From the NCBI GenBank assembly GCA_964017195.1, contig OZ024887.1:60217311-60281310 (forward strand): a stretch of DNA of 64,000 bases. Reading direction: 5' to 3'. The translations under genes were made by a program, and so were the position numbers. Below, one piece after another: positions 12,991 through 24,900 of the stretch (position 1 is its first letter; every line of letters starts with the position of its first letter). The notes beneath the pieces are model-generated. The model saw nothing but the letters and a program-made list of their open reading frames with translations, searched no databases and was not told the origin of the DNA. Origin of the DNA: Siderastrea radians. Taxonomy: Eukaryota; Cnidaria; Anthozoa; Scleractinia; Rhizangiidae.

Positions 12991-15900
12991 TTAATCTGGG
13001 GAGTTGAGACCATTCTCTGAAACAGATTCGCTGTTAGGTATGCAAGGTAATCTCTGCTGACTGATTGCATTCAGGATTCTCAGAGCCGCTCTCCTTCGCT
13101 CCATATCCAGGCGTTTGTAAGAAGGTTTAAATGTGCAAATAAACAGAAAAGCCATGGCAACAGCTACTGACGTCATGAAGTACATGGCATTTTGAAGATC
13201 TGGGACTTTGCCGTCATCAGACTCTCCACGACACTTGGAATCTGGAAAGTGTTTACGCGGTTTGGGAACTTTTAAAACCTGGCAGACTAGTATGAAAACA
13301 ATGCCAGTGGCTTGCCTACAAGAATGAAAAAAGGAAAAAACAAGCATTTGGCGCTACTCTCAAGGAAATAATTAAGCCTCCCGCAGTAATTCTAGGGTAA
13401 AAGCCCTTGATTGCTTTATGTATGCACCATCTTGTCAGTGTATGGGAAAACAACAAATAGGGCGGGTTCACTTTTCACCACGACTCCTACCACCCTGGTC
13501 GCTTCTGTTACTTGCACCTTACCATCTCGCTGTTTCCTTAATGTGTTATGTTATGTATAGTTGAAGCTGGAGTTACGGGATCTTTTGACGCATGTTTCTT
13601 GAACATGTTTTGGGAAAGCAAAGCGAACTGTTAAGCAAACACAACAGACTGCTTTATACATAACCACAGCATACCCAGCCATCCACTGCAACCCTGCACT
13701 TGTTGCTTCAGCCACAGGATAAGTGCACTCCACGCCGACTTCCAAACACACAGGCATGAGGGCAAATGCAAAAAAGCCAAATAATCCAAAGCTAAATACG
13801 ATAAGGACAGGCTGACCGGACATATGAGTTACCTGGTAAGAAGAGGAAACAAAGAGTGTATGAGATGATAGAAAAGCAGTAAAACTACACAGCTGAAAAA
13901 AAACAACAACTCAAATTGGCCAGTTGTGCTAGATGCAGGTTTTTCATTGGATCTCGTTTTGAGCTACACTGTATTGGTTAAGTTTCACGATCGATACTCG
14001 AGATTTTTTGCACTTCAGACGGTTGGATTTAATTTTCGATATTTTCTTTCCAAACTTAGTTGGGATAACGTTTGCTTGGGCGGCAACAGGGAAAAAGATT
14101 GCTTAAACTCAACTACGATGACTTCAGTACGTGGTGATTTTTTTTATGCAATGCAGTCACTCAGTGCTGCCTTAGTTCCGGGAACGTCAGACAAACTTCT
14201 AACACTAGAAGGCAAAAATACACCTTACCAATTTTAACTTGATTTTTACTTCATAATTCTCTTTGGCTTAAGGTTACTGTGTACCTCGATTTGGAACACG
14301 GCCTGAAAATTTTGAACGCGACTAAATAAAGAAAAACTCCAACCCGTTTTTTTAGCTCTTATGTTCGAGACTTTCGCCAAAAAATCAAACTCACAAAAAA
14401 TCCCTTTGAGTGGGAGCTTTGAAAGGCGATTTAGACCTTCATTTTCAAACTTCGCGGAAGTGGCATGTTCAAACAGCCAGTTTTACAAGCTTTACTTTGA
14501 TATAGGGTTTGGGCTATTTGCAAGAAAATTCAGTAGCGCTGCATCCGTTAGAGTGGAGAGAAACCTCTGAAGGTACACAGTAACCTTAATCGCAAATGCA
14601 AAGACAGTGGTTTTTCACGAGGCTTGCTCGCGAGAGTGCTAGTTGTAGTCATCTTTAGTACATAACACACTCATGTTTTAGTACAATATAACACAGTTGT
14701 CAAAAAAGATTCGAGTTATCGAGGATAAAATTAGTAAGAAAATGACCTGAAGGGAAAACTCATCTACTACGAGATAACGAGAGGTTCAAGTTATCGAGTA
14801 CAAATTACAGTAAATGTGTGAAGCAGATCCAGAGGAAATCGATTTTATCCCGATTATGGTTCGAGTGCGGCTGCACGAAATTCGAGTTGTCGAAACTTCG
14901 AGTTATCGGGAGTCAACTGTAACATAATTTTTGATTTGGTCAGAATTTCGTACGTTTAAAATATTCAAAACCTGTCGAAAGAGGGACTAACTGACAAGTT
15001 TTGACTGAAATTGTCATTTCAACGAGAGTATATAAAAGACAACCAGGAATACTGTTTTTTCAACGGCTTGTTTTACCAAACTTGAGCAATTTCGGAAGTG
15101 AACTGCTAATTTTAAAACATAAAGAAAAGCCCTCGGGGTATCAGACCACGTCGTTGTTCTCCCTCCCCTAAGGGTGCAAAATATATTATGGTCACTCAAA
15201 ATACAGCTCTGGGCTGTGTAGCGAAAGACGCGACGAGTATTTGTTTGGCCAAGCGAAAACCGGAGGTCTGGGGCAAGTAACCTAGAGAAAAATGAAGAAG
15301 AACATGAAAGGAAAAAAATGGTTTTACTGGACCCGTCCTGACGGCGGAGTAACAAGTTAGCATATAGACTTCCAAACTTAATGAAACTTTTCCCTGGCTC
15401 TTAAATAATTCGCGGATCTTTGCAAACAAGGAAATGACAAAAAAATTTATATGCTGACCTTAATAAGTGGAAATACAAGGATTCTACTTACAACTGCAAG
15501 CAAACAACATGACATTGCTGCAAATCCGTATGCAACCTTGGCCGTTTCTTCAAACCTTTTGGTCTTGTCAACATATAAACCAGCCAGTCCGCCTCCAACA
15601 AGGCCAACGGCTATCAGGACTGAACCAGCTATACCAACCATTTTCTAAAAGAATGCATCAATTCGATTTTCAAAATGGCAAAATTATGCTGTGAGTTGTC
15701 ACTGAATATGGCTTTTATTATTTGATTACCATAAATATCTATACACTGTACTCTTGGAATTTGTGGTTTGGCGGAAAAAAGCTCTCATTCTTGTATAAAC
15801 TACACCCGCAACTTTTGTCTTTATGTCTTTATGTGTGGGAGGTGTAAATAGGACTTTTAGCCTGTGTAGCTGGCGGGATTGTTTTCACGACGTTTGAGTG

Positions 15901-18900
15901 CGTGGCAAGCGCGGCAAAGCTGCAACGGAAATGGGGAGTACGGAATTTTTCTTGCTTATGGTGGCCCCACCGCAAAAACTTTACCTTTGCATGCAGACAA
16001 TACCACCAGCTGTGCAGGCCTACAGCTTGTAAACATTTCACAGTACTACTTAAGGGCCTATTCACATGGAGGTGGGGGACCCCGGGAAGGTGAGGTACCC
16101 CGCCTCGGTGGGGTAAACAATCTCTCCATACAATCTCTCATCTTTCTTGATCGCGTTCACATGAAAAGTGGGGTACCCCACCGAGGCGGGTTGTCCGGTC
16201 AGCCGGGCCGGGTAACCCGCTTAGCTGGGGTGAGTTTTCTCCATGTGAAAGCTGAAGGTAAGGTAACCGGCCTAACTGGGGTGATGTCCATCCGGGCATT
16301 TATCAACATGGCTGCCAACCACTACAAACCTGGCGAGCTTTTCGGACGATTTCATCTTCAAAACATCGAGAAAACGGTTTTAGCGAAGAAAATACTGAAG
16401 AGGTTGACGGTGCAGCGACAATTTAAGTGTGGAGTCCGATAATGAAGCTGAACTACTGAAATATCTTAAAGAACACAAAGTGAAATGCGACTTTAATGAA
16501 AAGGATTTCGAGCAGGACCTGTCGGCGATGTACACAGAGATACGCCGATGCTTAGCGATTGGTTGCTTCGATGAATTTGGGTCTAAAAGCACCACTCAGC
16601 CTAAAAATCCCTTGAACGAAAAGAACAGCGAGGAATATGAGAACTATAAGAAACGCATTTTAAACCTCACCCCAGTGCCCCGGGATTGCATGTGAAGGCC
16701 AGCTTTTTTTGACCACGGGTAGGTGGGGTACCTCACCTCCCCGGGGTCCCCCACCTCCATGTGAACAGGCCCTAACACATCTTATCTGAAGCTTATCTGA
16801 ACAGTGCACTTTTCGGGGGAAATCCACATTATTAGGAAAATGTCAACCATTTTTCACTGCCTGATGCTGTGGAACACATATTCATTGACACACATTAGTG
16901 TAGAATTATAATCAAAATTAGGTGAAAATAGGTTCCAAAAATGTACTTACATCATTATAGCCTCGAGGACAGATGATTTGTTCCAGAAGTGTTTGAAGGC
17001 ATGTGAAAAGACCTATTCCGCCTCCAAATGCCACCATTAACACCAGGTAGGCCTTGTTCTTTAACACCTGAAAATAAATGTGGAGGTTAACATAATGGAT
17101 TGTTCAGAAATGCTGAGCCAAGAGACTATCCTGGGAAGGAAAGGCAAGAAGGATCAAAATTGCTTTTATGCCAACAAACTTAACTCGGGCATACTGAGGG
17201 AAAAAAACCTTCTCTCGTACAAATTACCATCAAATGTCATGCCAAGAACTATTTGTGAAAGGAATAGCCTCCCAGTCTCCGCGGTACTAGCGCCTAGCCT
17301 GGAAGCCTTTAAGGACCCACTGTGGTGGCACTTTGCCAATAGCCACAAACTATACCCTAAGTTTTTATTTTTAAGCACCTGCACAGTGTTTTGACTTTTC
17401 ATAAACTGAGCACCTGCACTGACGCTCACGAGAACCTTCATTAAGAAGGAGGTGGGTTATCCGAGGAAGAAGAAGAAGAACAACAACAATACAATAACTG
17501 TTTCAGTAATTTTATTACCGTATTTACTCGAATAAGCGCCGCCCTCGAATAAGCGCCGCAATTGGGACAAAACTGTTAATAAGCGCCGCCCCCAAATAAG
17601 CGCCGCGGTCCCGATGCGGCGCTTATTCGAGGAATTCCGTATAACTAAAAAACCACTACAAGGCAACTCTAAAACAGCATTGGAAATTTCTTGTCATCAA
17701 AAGCGATGTTCTTCGGTTCAAAGTGATTATATTTCACCACTCGCCCATTAAGTTCTCTATCCAGAATTCTGGCAATACGTCGTTCTGTTGCGAAGGCCGT
17801 GAACTTTGCCGGCACAACGAGCCCAACTTCTCTCTTCCTTTTTCCAGTTACTTGTGCAAGTAGTCTGTTTTCAGCGTTTACTTCGAGGAAGTTCTTTTAC
17901 AAGCGCGAAAGTTCTATGGGAACATGACCAGCAAGCGTTTTATTTGGTTTTCGAGCACTTCAATCTGTTCCTTGCTTACAATTTTAGTGACATTTTGTTA
18001 ATGTGCCGGAAGAGACGAATGGTGACAATCAAAAGACGCTTCTGTTAGTTACTGAAAAAGTTTCGTACAGATAGAAAACAAACTGTTAAATTAAAAGAAA
18101 AGATTTCTTTGTCGCGTCCAATTTTTAAATAAACGCCGCCCTCAAATAAGCGCCGCCCTCGAATAAGCACCGCATTTAAGGCGCGAAAAATTTAATAAGC
18201 GCCGCCGTGCCTTTCGAGTAAATACGGTATTCTAAAGCAGAAACAATTTATACAAGAAGCTACCCTCTTGCTTTTTTCTTTCTTCCAGCATTTGAACGTT
18301 ATTTAACTTTCATCTGCCTTCTCAATGTTTTTTTTTGGGGGGGGATACATAAGTCTTACCTTTTTGAGACCTACAAAGAAAGGCTCTGATTTTGCCTCCG
18401 CTGATGCTGTGGGTGGGGTAGGTGGGGTGCTACTGCACACTCCAAACGTTGTCATGGCAACACCAAGAAAAGCAGGAATTGAGAACAATTCTAGCTGTGC
18501 GAGCAAAACACAACATTGATCACCAGTACTGGATTTGATGCATAGTATTGGATTCGCATTTGACTAACTAATTTCTAAAAAGTTGCAAGCTCCAGAGTAC
18601 CAGAATCAATAAGCCATTTTCAAGGTGTCTAAAGCCCTCTTCAAATCACTTTTTTTCAAGTCAATGAAAACTCGTTTCCGTTATTACAAGAGGCTGTGCA
18701 TTTATGGGTTTCCTCTAAAAAAAAGTAAAGACAATTCAGAAATGGTCCATCCAAATATTGCAAAATTTTGATCCAAAATATCCTGGGTAAAGGGTAAATA
18801 GGTTTTCAGGAAAAAAAATAAGAGGGCCTGTTTTGGTGAAAGGGGGCTAAGAAATTTGAACTTCTCCTACAAAGCTTTGGTCAATTGAAGATGTATCATT

Positions 18901-21900
18901 AATATTTTACTATTTACAACTTTTATAAGTCACTGCAATGGTAGATTAAATTTGTAGCTGTAGTGTATCTATACATTGGTAGTAGACAATTGATTGGATA
19001 ATTTCTGATGGTCCACCATTGGCTGCACAATCCCTGATGCTCTGTCAGTAATATTGGACAATCTCCGATGATCTACCATTGGTTGGACAATCTGATGTCC
19101 ATATTTAGCACTACATCACATTATGGCTGCAAATCTGGCAACTCAATATTCATGATTGTCTGTCATTGATTATTACTGGACAATGTTTAATGGTCTATCA
19201 TTGGTTGGACAATCTCTCATGTTCATTTTTAGCACTACATCACATTTGGCAGCAAATCTGACATACCAATTTATTTATTTAAAAGGGACAATTCTCAAGT
19301 CATAGGAATACAGTCTGACGGTACTAATTTAGTAATCAACAATAACTGTTATAAACTTACCATAAAAGGTACTTTCGATTTCTCAGTGACAATGATGGGT
19401 GCTAGTATGTTAGCCAGCATAACACCTAAGGGGTTGCCTTCCAAAAAGAAAAAAAAATTATTATTTTTATGTTGGTTTCATTGAATGGCTGATCATAGAA
19501 AGATTGCCTGGTTATAAAATGGACGGATATTCCATCCCAGAAAATGATTTCTTAGATGTCTATTGTTTTGGTTTCAATCTAGTTTAAATGCCCAGAAGTC
19601 TGACAGTTTGGGGTGAAATAAGGTGTGAAAATTAAAGCAGAGCTGATTCTCATGACAGTTGATTTGGATGGTCATGAGAGGCTTGCATGAATGTAAATTA
19701 CACATAAATTGTTCTGGACAACAGTTTTACACCAAAATTCTGCAGCCACATGAACTCAGAGCAGCTCCTTCTTGTACACATTGTGCTATTTGACACTCAT
19801 AGTTGCACAATTGTACATGTGCAAGGCTTTGTGGTTGGTGGCCCGGCAGGCTTGCATTGTGTGTTCAAATAGTACAAGTGACACTTAATTTTTTGTATTT
19901 TTTCTTTTTTATACATTTTCTTCTTTTTTTGTGGAGAACTATTTATTACAGAGAAAATCATGACCATTCAAAGCAGAACTATAGCAGGGCTTTCAATAAG
20001 ACCTGGCTCCTGCAAGAGCTACGGCGGAGTACTTTTTTGCAAATCACCAGTATATCTCTTGTGTCAATGTGCTTATGAACAAATAAAAAGCAACTAGCAA
20101 TTCACCTCAAGTAAATGGTTAGCTGCCATTGGAAAACTACTCATCTGTAGTATACACAAGTGATAATATAGTGAATCATATACATCAGATTTTATCACAC
20201 TGCCTCAAAAAATTGTCCCTGGTACCATGCAATAAAACAATTTTTCCTAACCAAAATAATGAATGCTTGGGTGTTGATAGTTTGCCTCAAGTCACTGAAA
20301 ATTGCGTTTCTGAGCGACCTGATTTCAGGATCACATCCTCCAGTAGTACAGCCTCCAAAATAACATCCTTCAGGCTCACATCCCCCATGATCACATCCCC
20401 CAGGAGCACATCCTCCCGGATCACATCTTCCAGGAGCACATCTTTCAGGATCACATCCACCACGATCACATCCTCTAAGAGTACATCCACCAAAATCACA
20501 TCCTCCAGGATCACATCCTCCCAGAGCACATCCTCCAGAATCACATCCTCTACCATCACATCTTCCAGGATCACATCCTCCAGGAGCATATCCTCCAGGA
20601 TCACATCCTCCAGGAGCATATACTCCAAGATCACTTCCACCAGGAGCACACCCTCCAGAATCACATCCTCCAGGATCACATCCTCCAGGAGCACATCCTC
20701 CAGAATCACATCCTCCAGGAGCACATCCTCCAGAATCACATCCTCCAGGAGCACATCCTCCAGAATCACATCCTCCAGGAGCACATCCTTCAGAATCACA
20801 TCCTCCAGGAGCACATCCTCTAGGGTGACATCATCCAGGATCACATCCTCCACGATCACATCCTCCAGGGGCACATCCTCCAGGATCACATCCCTCAGAA
20901 TCCCATCCTGTCAGGATCACATCCTCACAGAGCACATCCTCCTGGATGACATCCTCAAAGAGCACATCCTCCAGCATCACACCCTCCAGGATCACATCCT
21001 CCAGGAGCACATCCTCTAGGATCACATCCTCCAGAATCACATCCGTCAGGATCACATCCTCCAGGAGCATATCCTCCAGGAGCACACCCATCAGGATCAA
21101 ATCCTCCGGGATGACATCCTCCAGGATCGCATCCTCTAGGATCACATCCTCCAGAATCACCTCCTCCAGGATCACATTCTCCAAGGGGAAAACATCCTCC
21201 AGGATCACATCCTCCAGAATCACATCTGTCAGGATCACATCCTCCAGAATCACATCCTCGCAGAGTTCATCCTCCAGAATCACATCCCCTAGGAGCTCAT
21301 CCTCCTGGATCACATGCTTCAGGAGCACATCCTTCATCATCACATCCTCCAGGAGCACATTCTCCAGGATCACATCCTCCAGGAGTACATCCTCCAGAAT
21401 CACATCCTCCAGCATCACATCCTCCAGGATCACATCCTCCAGGGGCACATCCTCCAGGGGCACATCCTCCAGGAGTCCATTCTCCAGGACCATATCCTCC
21501 AGGACACCATCCTCCAGAATCACGTCCTCCACAATCGTATCCATCAGGATCACATCCTCAAGGATTACATCCTCTAGGTTTACATTCAGCAGGAGCACAT
21601 CCTCCAGAAGCACATTCTCCAGAATCACATCTTTTAGGAGCACATCCCCGAGGATCACATCCTTTAGGAGCACAGCCTCCAGAATCACGTCTTTCAGGAT
21701 CACATCCTCTAGAATCACATCCTCCAGGATCACATCTTCCAGGAGCACATCCTTCAGGATCAAATCCACCAGGATCTCCAGGAGCACTGCCTCCAGAATC
21801 ACGTCTTTCAGGATCACATCCTCTAGAATCACGTCCTCCATGATCCCATCTATGGGGATCACATCCTCCAGGATCACATCTTCCACGAGGACATCCTCCA

Positions 21901-24900
21901 GGAGCACATCCTCCAGAATCACATCCTCCAGGATCACATCCATCAGGATCACATCCTTTAGGAGCTCATCCTCCAGGAGGACATGTTTGACGATCACATG
22001 ATCCAGGAAAACTTACTCCAGGATCACATCTGTCATGATCACATCCTCTAGGAGCACATCCATCACGATCCCATCCTCCAGGAGAACATATTCCAGGATC
22101 ACATCCTCCTGGAGCAACTCACCCAAGAACACATCCTCCTGGATCATATCCTCCAGGAACACATCCTCCAGGATCACATCCTCTAGGGACACATCCTCCA
22201 GAATAACGTCCTCCAAGATCACATCGATCAGGATCCCATCCTCCAGGAGCACAGGCTCCATGATCATACAGGCACTCCAGGATCACATCTGTCAAGTTCA
22301 CATCCTCCAGGATCACATCCTCGAGGATCACATCCTCCAGGAGCATATCCTCCAGGACCACATCCTCCAGGAGCATATCCTCCAGGATCACATCCTCCAG
22401 GACCACATACTCCAAGATCACATCCTCCAGGAGCACATCCTCCAGGAGCACATCCTCCAGGAGCACATCCTCCAGGGGCACATCCATTAGGATCACATCC
22501 TCCAGGATCACATCCTCTAGGATCACATCCCTCAGGATCACATCCCCCAGGATCACATCTGTCAGGATCCAATCGTCGCAGAGCACTTCCTACTGGATGA
22601 CATCCTCCAGGAGCACATCCTCCAGGATCACATCTTCCAGGATCACATCCTCCAGGGGCACATCCTGTAGGATTACATCCTCCAGAATCACATCCGTCAG
22701 GATCACATCCTCCAGGAGCACATGCCCCAGGATCACATCCTCCAGGAGCACATCCTCCACGATCACATCCTCCAGGAGCATATCCTTCAGGAGCACATCA
22801 TCGAGGAGCATATCCTCCAGGAGCACATCTGTGAGGATCACATCCTCCAGGGTGACATCCTCCTGGATCACATCCTGATCGTATCCTCCAGGAACACATC
22901 CTCCAGGAGTACACAGTGCTTTCAGTAACAACCTGCTCCTGCAGTGTTCTGGTGGGTACTATCTTGTGAATCACCAGCCATATTTCTTCCATTATTGCAC
23001 GCTTATGAACAAATAAAAAGGAACTACAATCTTGGACGAAACTAGTCGAGACAAAGGCAATTAGCGCGTGTATTTCTCAAATTCCCTCTATGGAAACACC
23101 AACAAGATTGCAGAAATGCTTTCCCTCCCCCCCTCCCCTCATTCAACGTTGTTTGGAAGGACTGAGGTTTCATCAGGGGAATTTTGGTAGCAAAGCGACA
23201 TTGATGAGGGGGAGAGGGGGAAAGATTTGCTGTGGTAAGTGGTTTTCAAGGTGAAAGTCCTCATCCGTTCTGAAGTGTCTCAACAGTTTTGTCTGAGATT
23301 GTAGCAGTTCACCTCAATTAAATGGTTAGTTGCTATTGGAAAACTACTTACATATACAGCACACATATTACATGACGTACATGAGATTTTAGTACCCTGA
23401 CTCATTGAATTGCCTTGTACCATGCAATGAAATACCTTTTCCTAACAAAATTCTTCGGTGTTAATATTTTGCCTTGAATCTCTGGAAATAGTGTTTTCTG
23501 AGCTTCCCAATATCACCCCCCCCCCCTGGGGAGGAAAAAGGGCCTTCAGAACCTTTTGACAACTCCGGCAGGTGCTGACATTATGTAGCCACCTACTTCA
23601 AGACTTATTGAAAGCACTGTTAGTATAGATAGATATCACATACTCACATTTAAATTATCAAATGCAATTTTTAATCAATTAGTTAGTCGCTTTGAATGGC
23701 TATAATTTTTTTTCTGTTTTCATGTATGAACTCTGTTTTCAGGCTACTGAGTTTGATGACACAGAAGAGCCCCACTAACTCGCACTGAAACTCATTTCCC
23801 TTTGTTGATTTGTTCAGTTATTTACTACTGGCTACCTAGTACCTGAGACAATTTAAATATTTTTGGCTTCCCTTAGTGTGTTTGAGGCAGTGGAAGTACC
23901 ACCGTGTGGCACTAAATTTTTGCGGGTTCTAATTTTTGCGATTTTTGCAGTTTTTCCCTCGATCCGCAAAAATAAGCTCCAACAAAATAAAATTACCACA
24001 AATTTTTGCTCCACTGTAGAAATGATATACAAAAATACTGATCTGAAGGAGAAAATGCCATAGATAACTCGGTGGATAATACATCAAGTGGTACCCTAGT
24101 TATCTTCGATCCACTGTAGTGTAATAGAGTGACATTCCCATGTTGTTTTATTTGTATTTCGACTGCTTTTACTGGGCCTTTACTCACAAAACGAAACTGT
24201 TATCAGTTCCATTTGAACGCGACTTCCAGAAAATCGCAAAAATTAATTCCCAGCAAGAAAAACAAGTCTTTTCAAATCACAAAAATCAGTTCCCGCAAAA
24301 CACAAAAAATCGACAATCCGCAAAATTAAACTCCCGCAAAAATTTAGTGCCACACAGTAGGCAAGGGTCTTTGGTCTAAAATTAGGTTTAGACTTTTATC
24401 ATAATAAATTGCTTTTTAATAAAAACTTACTTAATGAAGCAATCATGTTTGCTGTAGCTCTTTCATCTGCACCAAACCATACTGCAGCTAGCTTAGTAGG
24501 GGACCCAAGAAGAAATGGCTGTGCTAAGGCTGCAAAGGTCTGACCAGTCATTGCCACAATAAATTTCATATTTTGGGGGACAAACTTAAATCCACTTAGT
24601 ATCCTGATGACTGCTCCAGTAGCATTTAGCCAAGCACCAATAAGAATCTAAATAGAAACAAACAAGAAAATAATACAAGGTCTTTATCAGTATTGTATTC
24701 CAGAAAATATCCAAACCCCCACTACAGAGGGTCATTGGAGGTTCAAATTTTTATTAGCCTAAACTGGAATTTCCAGAGGGGTGGTGGTGGTGGGGGATTC
24801 AAACCAAAAAAGCCCTCCACGGGGGGAGTATGGATATTTTCTGGAACAACACATTGTGTAGCAGTAAATGATAATGAAAACAATGTGTATCTAGGGAAGA

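Noticed and set aside
15447..15694. Plus-strand frames over SLC49A3 exon 7
   Set aside because: They are antisense to a well-supported exon with conserved MFS residues and correct splice sites.
20129..22931. Long Ser/Thr/Arg-rich and Glu/Asp-Val-Leu-rich proteins as real genes
   Set aside because: The frames are a direct consequence of a 15-bp tandem unit and occur on both strands at once. No splice-linked or conserved coding exon was found, so the region is listed as a repeat only.
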